A stretch of DNA of 64,000 nucleotides, from assembly GCA_038502055.1 (NCBI GenBank), contig JAXRKN010000044.1, positions 5,836,501 to 5,900,500 of the forward strand. The letters run 5' to 3'. Position 1 is the first letter of the stretch, and every line of letters starts with the position of its first letter. Positions 1 to 12,976 of this stretch are shown here, one piece after another. A program made the position numbers and the translations under genes. The notes under the pieces are model-generated. The model was not told the DNA's origin and ran no database searches. It saw only the letters and a list, made by a program, of their open reading frames with translations. This DNA comes from Tanytarsus gracilentus. Lineage: Eukaryota; Arthropoda; Insecta; Diptera; Chironomidae.

Positions 1-1110
1 TGACATGAGAGGTAAGAGTTGTCACATTCTCCTACACACACACGAGAACACGTCGACACTGTCTGACTTGCATCCCAAAAGGTTATTGATTTTCCCTCCC
101 CTTTATGCTATTAATAGAAACCACACATGTTTCTTTCATTTTTCAATAATTGCGTCGTAAAACATAATGAGTTTTAATAAGCATCGATGATGATGTTGAA
201 TGAACCTTCATTGATGCGAGAAATATTAGTTCATGATAAAAGAAATTTTTCGTTGTTTTTTTGAGGGGAAATTTGATGAATTCTAGAGGGTTTAGAATAT
301 TAAAATTTCTTTGTCCTTTTTTATGGAAAAATCTTTGATTAAAAATTTCCAAAAACTCAGTTTAAAGTTGTTCCACCTTATTACTTTTCAATCTCTTGAG
401 TTTAAATCTTTAAAATTTAACTTGAATCAAATTTCTTAAGGACATGCATCCAAAAGTTATTATAAAATGGGTCAACATAAATGAATTCAATCCCAAACAT
501 TAACCTTTGCCTTTAGATGTTTTTCGGTTTCGCAAATTTTTCTTATTTAATCATGGAGAGAAATTTCCCCTTCGAATGCCCCCAATGACTGATGCACCCT
601 TCTTTATATATTTTTTGCTGATATTCAAATAAGACGAAGATTACAATTTTTGGTCCTTTTCTACAATTTAACGACATTATGTTTCTTCGTGCTCTCGAGA
701 AGGGTTCGACTCATAAAAACTCATCCGTATTGACCGAAAAGATCTTAAAATTCATTTTCAGCACTTTTCAATTCCTTTTTTTTCAACTAATACAAAAGTA
801 TTTTTAACATGCTTCAAAAACTATGGATGAAAAATTTCTTTATGGAAAGAGTGTGTACTTTAGTTTTGTGTTACTTTCAATAAAATTTCAATGGATTTTC
901 CTCTTCAACTATTGAAATATTACTGAAAATCCAGGTCATTCCGAGTAACTCGATATTTTTATTTAGTTTGAAGCATTCAATTAAGATTGTATGCATTGCT
1001 ACAAGTTTGTAACAAATTTATGAAACTTTTTCACAAAAATAAGACAGTGTCAATAAAATTTTGCATGTAATCAAAATCTCACGAGTACAATTTTGTAAAC
1101 TTTTTTTTAG
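1..1110 (+). other. Intron of Sema1a, 3' part
   Basis: AT-rich sequence with no coding signal on either strand. It ends in a run of eight T and AG at 1109-1110, which is the acceptor of the first Sema1a exon in the window. The upstream exons (sema domain, PSI, Ig-like) must lie outside the window. A GGTTCGAC string near 702 resembles a tRNA B box but has no partner A box. Confidence 0.7.
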
Positions 1111-1812
1111 GTGGAAAGGATGAGAGCGGTGCAATGCAGGATAAAGGCTACGATCCAAATTTAATACGAGCTGACGCTATCAATGCACAATATACTGTTG
1201 AAACTGTTGTAATGGCAGTGCTTGCAGCCGCAATATTTGCACTCCTCGTTGGCTTCATCACAGGCTATTTCTGTGGCCGAAGATGCCATAAGGACGAGGA
1301 CGATAATTTACCCTATCCCGATACTGAATATGAATATTTTGAACAACGATCAAATATCAATCGGTAAGCGGTACACACTTTAATACTCATGCGGTAACTG
1401 ACACTCTTTTCATTTCACAGCCTACAAACTGAACCGAAATTGTTGCCACAAGTGGAAGAAGTGACATATGCAGAGCCAGTTCTATTGCCTCAACCTCCCA
1501 ATCCCAATAAAATGCATCCACCGCCGATGGGCTCGCCTAAGAGCACTTTGCGAAAACCAATGATGGGACATCATCATGGTGGTGGCGTCAATTCTGAAAC
1601 TCTATTTCAAGTGAGTATTTTTTTGTAAGAGTTTAAATTTTAAAAATTTCATCATTTAAATCTCGTTTCAGTTTCAACCTGATGGATACAATCCACCACG
1701 CGAAAATTTTCGCGGTCGCGATAATTTTGGCACTTTAAGATCGCATCAGGGTGACAATTATCGACGCGACGGATTCTCAACGACGAGAAGCGTCAAGAAA
1801 GTATATCTATGA
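1111..1812 (+). CDS. Sema1a: Semaphorin-1A, C-terminal exons (transmembrane and cytoplasmic part)
   Basis: Transmembrane semaphorin, a neuronal guidance ligand and receptor for plexin A. Only the 3' end is present. Exons are 1111-1363, 1421-1610 and 1672-1812, and all junctions have GT/AG and matching phases (the codon across 1363/1421 is Arg). The first exon encodes a short extracellular stretch, one hydrophobic segment of about 23 residues (VVMAVLAAAIFALLVGFITG), then CGRRC and an acidic cytoplasmic segment with DTEYEYFEQR. Exon 2 is Pro-rich with a His/Gly stretch. Exon 3 ends in TTRSVKKVYL before TGA at 1810-1812, the short C terminus I associate with insect Sema-1A. The assignment rests on the membrane-proximal and tail motifs, because the diagnostic sema domain is out of view. 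The reading frame remains open after this stop (next entry). Confidence 0.85.
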
Positions 1813-2745
1813 GACGGGTTAGGGGCGCCCGAGCAGCAACCGAACATGAATCAACCAAATAACTTATCGAATAATCTAAATAATCATCATCATAGCAACA
1901 ATCAACAGCATAGCATGAATATCATCAGCAGCAATAGCGAGAAAAGCAATAATTTATCGCATCATCGAAGCCATCACCATCACAGCTCGCATGGCACAAA
2001 TCGAAGTTTGAATCGTATGCGAAGGCCGCCCCGTCAACATCACGTCCACCACTCGGAGAGTCCACGACACTCATCTGGCACGGGCTCAAGTCCGGCACTT
2101 TCAAATAGCTCCTCCTCTAGTCCTGCACCTCAAAGCTCCACTCCCAGTCCACAAGAGTCACCGAAAAATTGCAGTTACATTTATCGAGACTGATTGCAAT
2201 TTAACACAACACCGCCATCACTAATGAACAACTCATCCTCGCCTATCGTTCAATTCTCAGCAAATGCCAACACACCGAATGCTTCCTCATCACAATTACC
2301 GCTATCAAAGTTTACAGCAACGAAAAATAATGCCAAAACCTTACAGCCGAAAAAATCGTCCTCATCGCCACTGAGCAAGATTAAATTTCACTCAATCAGT
2401 AAACGTCGCATGAGCAGTGGACAACAGAAGCAACTGAATATGAATGAGAAGTTTCAGCTGATAAGGAAACATGGCACGTCCTCGTCATCGTTTATAGGAA
2501 GTGATGAGTACGATTACATCAATTATGGCGGCAGTGCGGACAACAAGTCCAACTGCAGTGGCGGTAAGTCGTCATCGCTTAAGAAATATTTCCTCAAATT
2601 TGCCGGCGACAAAGTTGACTCGAATAACTTGGAAGCGAGAAATTTGTTTCATTTGAAGCGTCATCATTATCCATCGACCGGAGCGTCATCGACCGCGAAG
2701 GCGTCAACAAGCGACGACAATGATTTTGATGTTTTGGACTTTTAA
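1813..2745 (+). CDS. Sema1a: In-frame extension of Sema1a beyond its stop codon (candidate double stop-codon readthrough)
   Basis: Directly after the TGA at 1810-1812, and in the same frame, come 126 sense codons (1813-2190), a second TGA at 2191-2193, and 183 more codons (2194-2742) to TAA at 2743-2745. The flanking non-coding DNA is far richer in A+T and stop codons. The first block is rich in Asn, His and Ser and then Ser/Pro. The second has basic and acidic segments, including DEYDYINYGG, SLKKYFLKFAGDK and a terminal DDNDFDVLDF, which look like maintained protein sequence. No intron of acceptable length with good sites removes either stop. Stop contexts are CTA-TGA-G and GAC-TGA-T. Alternatives are two stacked unrelated ORFs, an uncharacterised splice form, or chance. 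Readthrough is known in general for many fly and mosquito genes; for this gene it is inferred. Confidence 0.5.
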
Positions 2746-3318
2746 GTTAAGAGAATCCAAGGAAATTTAAATTTCTAGCAAGAAAAAGTGCAAAAAATTA
2801 TAAATTTCCTTAGTTTCAACATTAAAGAGAGGCTTTCTGAGGAAAAAGTTCTTTGGCTTGCCACGGGTGGATGATTATCAAAGAACACACTTTTTGTCCG
2901 CGGACGTACTTCGTTAAGCACATTTCCTCGGAAAATGAGATTATTTTAACGAAGCGAACGTGTCTTCTTGGTGGGCTGATGAAAAGATGTTTCTTTTTCT
3001 GATAAGAGTCCGACTTTCTGAGAGTGACGTGCGAACAAACGCAATCTTTAATCTTAATTAAATTTTTTGCCAATCATATTTTTTTTAATATACAAGGAGC
3101 ATTCTTGTGGGCTTTTTCAAGAATTTTAATGCAAAATATGAATTTTTCTCTTTATCTTGCTAATTACTAGCAGCTAATCCTTCACACCTCATACACCAAA
3201 GGGAACATCCTTTGATCTATTATATATTTAAAATAATAATGAATCTCTCTTTGCCCTTAATATTACACCCCACAACCCATTCCCGTTTAAAAAAATCTCT
3301 CTCACTCACACACATTAT

Positions 3319-4210
3319 AAATAAAGTTTTTAGGGCTTTGTAAAATAATTAAATAATAATATTTTAGGTATATATATATATTTGATAAATAATGAATATA
3401 ACAAAAAATATTGAAGAAGAAAAATTGTTGATGAATTTTGAGTTTTCCATTAGTTTAATTATGCGAATCTGAAGAAAATTGATATAAAATTTCAAAATTA
3501 AATATATTTATTGTATTTGAACATAAAATATTGTGCAAGATTATTAACTATGAAAAAAATCTTTAGATTTCCTTAGTTGAAAGCGTTTTTGAAGGATAAA
3601 AAAATTGTAGAAATATCTTAGGGAGTTAAGAAGAAGTGAACAAAAAAATTATTCCAAACATAACAGAAAATCTCTCCTAGGGAGATGATTTGAATTGCAG
3701 ACACAGACTCAGAATAATACTTAAGCAAAAAAAAATCGATATTTAGAGGAAATCTCTCTCATGTAAGATAAGAAAAATCATCATGAGGCTGCAATGAATG
3801 ACAATTTTCATTCGACAAATGAGATACAAAAGAATCCAATATGTTGAAAAAAGCGGAAATGGAAAAATGATTGCATTTACCACACAAATCACGAATCTCG
3901 AACACATTCGAATTTCTTTTTTGTTACACACACACACAATAAAAAAATATTACTATTATGATTATTTTTTATACTCACTTCATGAAATACCAAAGAATCT
4001 CTTTTATTTTTTTTTTTGATATTTTGTTCGATATCGCAAAAATTATGCGATGAAAGTAGAAATTTGTAAATAGATCGATAAATTTATGTATTAATATCAT
4101 AATTTTCCAGACTGATAAATTTCATTTTTTTACATTATGAGTTTTTTACCAATATACATTATGAATGATATGAAAGTAGCGCTATTGTATATGAAATATT
4201 AAGGAATAAA
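3319..4210 (+). terminator. Candidate Sema1a poly(A) signals (AATAAA at 3319 and 4205)
   Basis: AATAAA occurs at 3319-3324 and 4205-4210. The second is followed within 40 bases by a T-rich, GT-containing stretch and is the better candidate for the end of a long 3' UTR. This is a position-based guess with no transcript evidence. Confidence 0.35.
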
Positions 4211-7200
4211 GGAGCATTTCGTTTTATAAGAATTTATTTTTGTTTCATTTATTATTTTTGCTTTTATCTTTTTTAATCAATCACAAACAGACAAAGTTAC
4301 AAAGTGACATGCTAGGAGATTTCTTCGGGTAATTTTGAATGTTTACGCTTAAAAATTTAAAAAATGTTAAAATAATTTATTTTATTTAACGTATTTTAAT
4401 TTTTTAAAATCCAGTGAAGTTCAAAATTATTACAAGGAAATTATTAAACATCAAAATGTAAAAAATATTTGCAAAAGCATGTAACAAGACAAAGAAAAGT
4501 CAACAACGGCATATTTTACATTAATCAATCACTCTCTCGAAAAAAAGACACTAACAAAGAGAAAGAAAGTGAATCGAATGAAATAAATCGTTATTCAAAT
4601 TGAAATAAAAAAAAAACAAGGGAAAATAAATATAAATAAAAACTAGTAAAGATAATATTAAACTTGTATTACATTAAAAAAATTTTAAATTAAATTTACA
4701 ATGCAGACTTTACACGAAACACAAAACACTCTTCACCCAACAAAAAAGTTATTATTAAAAAATTAAAAGGATAAAAATGCAAATTATACAGAAAAAGAGA
4801 AAAATCCTTTTTCTTAATTAAAAAATGATATAACCTAGAAGAAGATGAAAAAAAGGTTGATGATGATATGAGAGAAAAAAGTTTTTCTAGTTAGCTTTCC
4901 ATTAGGTCTATCTCACCCATTTTTATGCCAACGAATCGACAAATTGCTTTTTATTATTACCTTTCTCAACTCCTTTGTTAGAGATGAAGAAGAAAATTCT
5001 ATTTTTTTTGCGTGTGTAAATAATAAAAATTGCAATTATCAACAAAAAATATTTTATCATCATCATACTCACTCCTCTTTTATCTTAAACGATGTAAAAA
5101 TGCGATTCTTTGAGGGCTAAACATGCTGAACATGAAAATTATTTTCTCTCTTCAAACGAAAATTGTTGTAATAAACATGAGATACGAACAATAAATCAGT
5201 TTTTATGAGAGCAGAAAAGAACAAATTTTACTTTTCCGTTGTTGGCTCATTTTTTTGATGATTTTAATGAGATCACCCAGAGGGGTTTATTTCTCTGCTA
5301 AGAATCATTGTAAAAAATTAAATTTTTCCAAATTTAATAAGCTAAAGAATGTTTTATAATTTACATCATTATATTATTGAAATTTTAATAATTCTTAAAC
5401 TATTTTTTGAAAGTATCTCATAAAGTTTTTCAAGCCATCGGAGTTTTGAATACCATAAAATTCCCTCACAGGGAGCATGTCACTTTCAGCTATCATTCGG
5501 AATAATTTAACTGCTCTACAACTGCACGAAAGTATTTTTTTTTCTATATATCTCAATAATATTTCGTATAATTTCTTAAGGATTTAAATATCTAAATTCT
5601 ATTCTTAAACAAATTCTTTTAAACTCCCATGAAATATTTCTTTTTATGCCAAACTTTTTTTACATAATCCTTTTTCTTATGTTCTAAATTTTTTTCTCAA
5701 GTCTTCAAGAAGAAATTCTTTAATTTTCTTAATCGAAAGTTTTCCACATAGACGAGAAAATTACTTGACATCGCATCCCACACACAAACACATACACACA
5801 TCTAGAAGTCCATAGATCTCTTTTGAAAACTTATATGAAAGACTTAAATGTCATGAGCATTATATACAACCCGCAAAATGAGAAAAACATATTGTGATTA
5901 GGGACTGTTGTATGATGAAAGAATATACACACACATTAATTAATTAACTAAAATGAAAACTTATTAAGACAAAAAATATATTAAAGTGCTTCTTAACAAA
6001 TATGAGGAAAATCCATGAAAGAATAAAAAAGTTAGATCGGAATCGAGGACGTGACGCCGATGCTGTCACTCATTCGCGCATAAAAAATTTGAATTAAGCG
6101 CAAAATAAATAAATTAATGCGTCATTAATGAGATGAATTATTTATTCGCTTTTAAAATTACTAAAAAATAATTTTTTAAACACACTCACAAAAGCTATTA
6201 AAAATTTACAAAAAAAAACAAGATGAAATTGTAGAGTTAGAGTAGTGAAAAAAAATTCTTATCAATGCTAAAAAAATCTTTTGTACAAAAAAATCTCATA
6301 AATAATATAAAACTAATTCAAATTGGTTGTCAAAAAAAGTATCGTTAATTTTTGTTGCGAGCTCTATCCGCTTTTAGAGACAGTGAGCCTATTTCTGTGT
6401 GAAAAAAAGAGAAAAAAATATTTTTAGTTTCGCCCGAATAAAAAAAATCATCATCAGAGCTATCAGCATACAAATATATACGTAAAGAACTCAATTTCAG
6501 TTCTATTTGCTCAAAAAATGAAAAGAATTTTCAATTTATTTTTTTCTCATTATGCAGAGAGGAAAAGTTTTAATGTCAATGACATTTTAGATTGAAGTTG
6601 TTGAGTTTGTTGAACTTTCATACCGGTAAAAATTTAGTTTTTATGCGATAATGATTGAAGTTGAACAATTTTAAAGAAAAAAATTTAAAATTGTTAACGG
6701 TTAAAGTTCAAATAACTTAACATCAAATCAAAACCTCTAATTTCCTCTTTTTATGCTCTTTTTGCATATTAAATAACTTTTAAATTAATCTCTCGACTCA
6801 TAAAAAAATCTTATACACACAAAAAACTCACTCGAAATATGAAGTGAATATCAAAGAGATCATAAAAAATTTACTCATCAAATTCTTCAGTAGTGAACTT
6901 TCCATATGAAATATAGAGTGAATCTTTCTTCCGAATTTTATTATTAAATGAGATGAGAAATAATTAAAATGCTCTCGAGAGTTGAAAAAAATCATAGTGA
7001 TATCATAATGTCAAATATGCAAGTGCGACAGATAAAAAATTAATTACTTTTTTTACCAGGAAAATAAAACTAGATTTAAAGGTGATAAAAAAATGAGAAG
7101 AGGGAAAAATCTTTAAAGGATTTCACATGCATAAAAATTATCATCACGATGTGGCCAAGGGTTGTCATATTATGATCAAATCTTCTCGAAAGATTTTATG

Positions 7201-8317
7201 TATTTTTCCCATAAATATTATCGCAAAATACTTTTATAAAATTCATAGTCTTCACCAACCATTTACGGCGTAAAATATCGAGGTAGAAAGAATGAATTCA
7301 ATCGCTTTCTCATCTCCCCTACCATCACTGTCGTGAATTCAATAACGACGCGATATTGATAAACAGCATTTCAGTTTGTGGCAATGGCGGCAACTTACAA
7401 TCAAGTCAATTTTCATTCTAATTTTCCTCGAGAAGCGCGTAAAACTTTTTCCTTCCTTTCTTGTGCGACGAGTCACGTTGACTTTTCGTCGTTAAATTAG
7501 ATAACGGCACAAAATGCTCTCTGCATGAGGATCACGACCCCTTTTTTTATTCGCAGTGAGAGAGATTGCGATGCTAATGTGATACGATAAGAAGACATGA
7601 CTTCACCACCGCGATAGAGCTTTATCGTTTTGAATAAAAAAATGTACATTTTGTGCGAGAGACCTTCAAAATTGCCGAGAGCACTAAAAATGCTAATTAA
7701 TTTGCGAATGTACCAGCGAAAAGTTTCAAATGTTTACAAATAAAGCTTTACTTTCAAAAATGTTGCGAAATTTTCACTTTTCAAGTTGAAAATAATCAAA
7801 AACTTTTTCTATAATGCTTCGAGGGAGAAAAATCTCATTTCAACGAGATTGAAAGAAAAATCAACAATAGTTTAACTCGAAGCTTTGAAAATTTAAAATC
7901 TTAATCTCGAGATTCGAAAGAGGGTCTCATAAATCTGAAAGTTTAATTCGTTTTTAGCTCAGCTGGCTTTTAAATTTTTCAAAAAGGGTTTTGTAAAACC
8001 TTTCCAAAGGGAAAAAGTTTGAAATGAGGCCATAAAAAAGACAGCGATGAGATTTTTGACAGGGGTTTAGATAATTTTTAAATGGGTGGAATCTAAAATT
8101 TAAAATGAATTGGAATCTTATTAAGAAGTTGTAATTTTAGTTTTCCAAAAATTAAAATACCTTAAAAATAAATTAATCCAAATATTTCACGCATTGTCGA
8201 CTCACTTTTTATCTCAAAACATTTTTTGAATTACACAATTCAACATTTTCAAACCCTCTTTAAAAACGCACACAAAAAATATATTAATCCTTCAAAAAAA
8301 AGAAGAAGATGAAAGTA

Positions 8318-8475
8318 TTACAAGCACTCATAAAGCTGCCGATTGTCACTTTTTTCCTCTTGATGAGAAATTTTTTTCTTCTCTCCGAGCGCCAAATCCC
8401 TCATCATCTTTTTTATGTAAAGCTCAGCAAAAGCGTCCTCAATCCTCTTTTGCTGATTAGAATCGAAAAAGATAG
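8318..8475 (-). CDS. Possible isolated terminal exon, product unknown
   Basis: On the minus strand a pyrimidine-rich tract ending in CCCAG (AG at 8477-8476) precedes an open frame of about 50 codons ending in TAA. Its composition is protein-like (FDSNQQKRIEDAFAELYIKK, then a Lys/Glu-rich part). I do not recognise it. No matching upstream exon, donor or start was found, so it may be a chance ORF. Confidence 0.2.
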
Positions 8476-10214
8476 CTGGGAAAATAGTCGGGGAAGGATG
8501 AAAAAGCTTTTTATTGCACACTCAAAAAAAGAGAGACAACAGAAAGTAATGAGACGTTGTGTAAATTTAACTCTAGGGAAAATGAAAAGTTTTTCATTGA
8601 AACGAAAATTTATGAAAAATTGATGGTGTCAATATGGATGCAAAAGTGCTTTTTCACATATCTGCGAAAAATTTATTCAAAAGTCAGCGCGCAGCTGCAG
8701 ATTAAATTTCCTGTGAAAGAAATTAAAAATTCATATTGTGCGTTAATTTTTCTCGCTTTTCCTGCCTTCTCATTCAAATTAAAGGTTTTTTGCTGAATTT
8801 AAACGAAAATTCTTTTTTACCCATGATTATCTCATTCACATTAAATTAGCGAGAAAATTATTAAATTACTGTGAAAAATTTATTTTAACCATTCCAATTA
8901 GGGAAACAAAAGCGGTAAAGATTTACGACACTAATTGAATTGAATGCTGACTGCAAAGATCTCCGAGAAAGAGAGACATTGAGAAGGAAGGAAGGAAACA
9001 TGACAAATGAAAAGGGTGATGATGATGATTTTGAGGAATTTTGTTGTGCATGCACTACGTGCGTAAGGAAATGTGAACTTCTTTTTCCTTTCATCGATTT
9101 ACATAACAGAAAACAGGACGAGTTGTTTAATATGAGCAATGACATGGACAATGGGAAGATTTAGGGTAATGTCAAGAAAGTTTTCGTCCTTGTGGAGATT
9201 TTTGGAAGAATTTTAATAAAAATTTTGAATATTATTCAAAAATTCCCACAAGCAAATTAATTTTAGTTCATTTTCATTCTAGATTTTCAATACCTTTACA
9301 ATTTCTCTACAACGAGAGCATTTTCAGTGAATAGAATTAAACAAATCCCTCTGCTGAATCATACAATTCAACAAATCAGAAATGACACACCAGGCAATTT
9401 GCATAAATCCCTCCTTAAAAGATTTTTCTCTCATTCATTGCGAATATATATAAATAAATTAACAGAATTTTAATTTTTCTCATTCTCACTCACACATCTT
9501 TGCAACAAAGTGAAGGTTTTTAATTTAAATTCGAAGGACGGTTGAACTGTAGGTCAGATACCTCTAATTAAAAATGAAAATAATTAAAAGTAATTTATTT
9601 AAAAATGCATGAAGATTATTAAACGCAACCTTAGACCATAAATTAAGGACATGATGATTACAACGCCTTGAGAGAAAATTAATGAGAAGGCGAAAAGGAA
9701 AATTCCAAAAAAACACTTATAAACAAGTATTTAGTCAGATAAGAAAAAGTTTTATTAAAAAAATTCCTCTCATCTAGCAAAAAAAAGTAAAACTGCGAGA
9801 ATTCAAATGAAAATCGCCCATAAATCATATGAGCTGAGACACAAGAAAATAAAAAGTTCGAAGAGAGAAGACAAACGAAGCGAATGAAGAAAATTGTAAC
9901 AAAAAAACACACACAAAATGATGACAAATGAAATATTTAAAAAATTAATTAAAATTTTTTGATTAGAAATAAAAAATGAATAAAAAATTAAAAAAAAATT
10001 GAGATTTTATTTTCTCTTTCAGAATTTTCAAAACCACAAAATATTTTTTTCTCACAGCAACCTTCGGATTTCAAATTTTCTATCTCATCTTTTTTTAACA
10101 TCAGCATGACATAAATAATTTCCTTCCTGACACATCCCCAAAATTACATCGTGAGAAAGTTTCATCTTAATAATAAACTCTTGACTAGGAACAGCTTAAG
10201 ATTAACGCATAGAC

Positions 10215-11693
10215 ATGGCAACTTCAGTGGCAAAGCGTAAGTTTAAAATTTTCATTTTTTCGGCTGTTGAAAAAAGTTTTCTCATAAAAAAAACTTCACA
10301 GCTGTGAGCGTGGCGTCAGGAAATAACAATCATGAAGCCGCAGCAAAAACGACAGATGAAAATGTGACTACTTCAGATCCACACATCGCAACGTCGCTCC
10401 TCGAAACGAATGGCTTCACCATTATAAGGAAAATTGGCACTGGAAGCTACTCAAAAGTGAAGGTGAACAAACTTTTTCTCACATTAAAATATTTCTCGAA
10501 ACACAAAACGTGACATTTTTACTCGTTCACTATCTAGCTTGCATATTCGAAGAGCCATAAAGCAATGGTCGCCATTAAGATCGTGTCGAAATATCACGTT
10601 CCCGAGGAATTTCTGCGAAAATTTCTCTACAATGAAATCAAGGTGGTTAAATTTCTAAAGCACGAAAATATCATCAAGTATTATCAAAGCATCGAGACAT
10701 CGCACAGGTGAGGAAATTGAATTTCTTGTGCGAATTTTTAAGATGAAAATTTTGGAGTAAAAAGATTTAAAAAGTTATGAGAGATAAAATTGATGTACTT
10801 AGGTATTGCGTGGAAAATGCGTAAAAAGTTTGAATGAGCTTTAAATTTATTTAGAGCTTTCTATAAGCTTTCAGTGAGCTTTCAAGGACTTGAAATAATT
10901 TTAAATATCTGACTGATAAAATTCATCCCTTTTCAATTTCCGCTTGTCAGGCTTTACGTCATAATGCAACATGCTGAAAACGGTTCCATTCTCGATTTAA
11001 TACACAAAGAGCGACGCCTACCGGAACCGCGTGCCTGTCATCTCTTCCGTCAAATAATGTCAGCTGTTGCGTATTGTCATTCACAAGAGGTCGCACATCG
11101 GGACTTAAAGTGCGAGAACATTCTTTTGGACGAAAGATTTAATGTAAAATTAATCGATTTTGGCTTTGCAAAGTGCTTAAAGAAAGTTCCAAAGACTTCG
11201 GGCGAGCAAAAAATGGAGCAATTATATTTGGAGAAGGGAATTCTGCCCAAGATTGAGAAGGACACGGATTTATCAGAGACTTACTGTGGATCGTATGCTT
11301 ATGCCAGCCCGGAGATTCTTAAGGGCATTCCTTACGATGCCTTCATGTCGGATGTTTGGGCGATGGGTTGCGTTCTCTTCGCAATGGTTTTCGGTCGATT
11401 GCCATTCGACGACAAAGATCCTGCAAAATTGATAAGAGTAAGGTTTTCATAAAAAAAAATGTGCTTGAGACAGCTTTCTCATTTCTTTACAGCAAGTTCA
11501 ATCGCCACTAAATTTTCCGCTCTCTATCGATACTTCAGACGAGGTTAAGGCGTGCTTAAAGAAAATGCTCGCTCCATTGAAATTGCGACAAAGCATCGAG
11601 CGGATGGGGGAAGACGCTTGGATCTCGAAAGTATATCTCGATTATGATCCATCAACCCTTCCAAGTCCAAGTGCTCGACGTTCTACAAAATAA
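10215..11693 (+). CDS. Testis-specific serine/threonine kinase (TSSK)-like protein kinase
   Basis: Ser/Thr kinase of the TSSK branch of the CAMK group, a family known for roles in late spermatogenesis. Exons 10215-10236, 10302-10462, 10538-10707, 10951-11437 and 11493-11693 join in phase to 346 residues. Visible motifs are the Gly-rich loop IGTGSYSKVK (52-61, split from the next strand by an intron), VAIK with catalytic Lys75, HRDLKCEN (167-174), DFG (187-189), CGSYAYASPE and DVWAMGCVLFAMVFGRLPFDD. All catalytic residues are present. The DFG-to-APE segment is about 20-25 residues longer than usual because of a Lys/Glu-rich insertion. The N terminus (about 45 residues) is Ala/Thr-rich and probably disordered. 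The C-terminal tail after the kinase domain is short and Ser/Pro-rich. The first ATG is followed by only 22 coding bases before the donor GTAAGT. The next gene lies 1.3 kb downstream on the same strand. Confidence 0.88.
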
Positions 11694-11718
11694 ATGTGTG
11701 ACAATTTTTTAATCTCTA

Positions 11719-11724
11719 AATAAA
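11719..11724 (+). terminator. Poly(A) signal of the TSSK-like gene
   Basis: AATAAA, 25 bases after the stop codon. This suggests a very short 3' UTR. Confidence 0.55.
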
Positions 11725-12976
11725 AAAGATTCGCAAAGCCATAATTAATTTTCAATGTGACAATTTTTTTCCACTTAATTAAATCTCATTTTTTTGTGTG
11801 CTCGAGTTGGGATGAAAAAAAAATTTAAACGAACAAAGATTAAATTTCCTGAGCTAATTAGATGAATTTTCTGCTCAATTACGGCTGGGAAGAATTTACA
11901 TTGAAAGTTTAATTAGGTCATGCAGTGCAAACAGATGTAAATGAGGTCGAAATTGTGAAATGCGATATCATTTAACGGCTTGATATTTAATCAATTAAAA
12001 AATAGTTAACAATTAATATTGATTTCATAACATATTCGAGCTCTTAAGAGTTTAACGAACTTTTTCAATAAACTTTGAACTATTTTTTGAAGTAATTCGA
12101 GTCAAATCTTTTTCGAGAAATAAATTGAGCAAATTTCCAAAAAGTCGTGTTTTCTTCCCAAAAACAGACATAAGTCAAGCATAACTTTTTCTGTTTTTCT
12201 CTCCAACTTATTTTTACAAATACCAAATGGCAAACTTGTAAGACATTCAAGCCATTAATGATGGCCTTGATGTCACACAGTTTGTTCATAAATCACAGCA
12301 TTTAATTGTTTCGCAGCACAAATAAATATGTAGCAAAAAATATAAAGGAAGAAAATTTCCTCCTCATTGCTCTCGCTCACCATTCATTTCATTACAATCC
12401 GCCTCCTTAATGATAACGAAATTTTCTCTCATTCTGTGCTCACATTCATTTAGCTTCATCAATCAAGAAGCTTAAAAGGATTTTTGCTGTGTGTGTATGT
12501 GAAGCTTTAAAATGTGTAATGTGATTATCATGCGGATGTACAGCTCGCTTCATTCTCATGTATGAGCTTGCAATAATTTTCATAATTTAATTTTAAAATT
12601 ATATGAACATACTGTGAGTTACTGGATTATGTGTTTCGTTCTCAAAACCATATCGCTATATAAATTTTTGATCTGCTTGTAACTTAATCCACTTTGCATT
12701 GATGAGTGACCGACATTGAAAACTTTTTTATGTGCGGAATAGCGTGATTTAATTAATTAATTATGGTAATGAATGTGTTATTAGATGAGCTTTTTTACCC
12801 CACATGGCCATGCCACCCCTCAACATCCACTCGCAATGTTTTTGTTTTGTTTTTATTCCTTGCTCTCGTTTAAATTGAAACATTGACATGCGCACAGTGA
12901 CGTTACACAAAAAGTTCAACAAATGTTACAAATTAGTGATAAAAATTAGTTTTTTAATAGTTTAATCTCGACCACA
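11725..12976. other. Intergenic DNA between the kinase and the phosphatase
   Basis: AT-rich with no coding segment or RNA gene recognised. It should contain the promoter of the phosphatase gene, but no clear TATA/initiator pair stands out. Confidence 0.55.

Larger units (their letters stand above)
2746..10214. other. Sema1a 3' UTR and intergenic DNA
   Basis: About 7.5 kb of AT-rich DNA with runs of A or T, TA and CA microsatellite fragments and frequent stops in all frames. The part to about 4.2 kb is probably Sema1a 3' UTR. I see no conserved protein segment, tRNA or rRNA. The only suggestive piece is a minus-strand open stretch at 8318-8475 behind a good acceptor (see findings). Confidence 0.6.

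Noticed and set aside
690..730. GGTTCGACTC near 702 as a tRNA B box
   Set aside because: No A box, acceptor stem or cloverleaf partner could be found around it.
1801..1910. A small intron (GTATAT at 1801) removing the first Sema1a TGA
   Set aside because: The nearest AGs give an intron far too short (about 33 nt), or acceptors without a pyrimidine tract in CAACAG repeats. Not supported from sequence alone.
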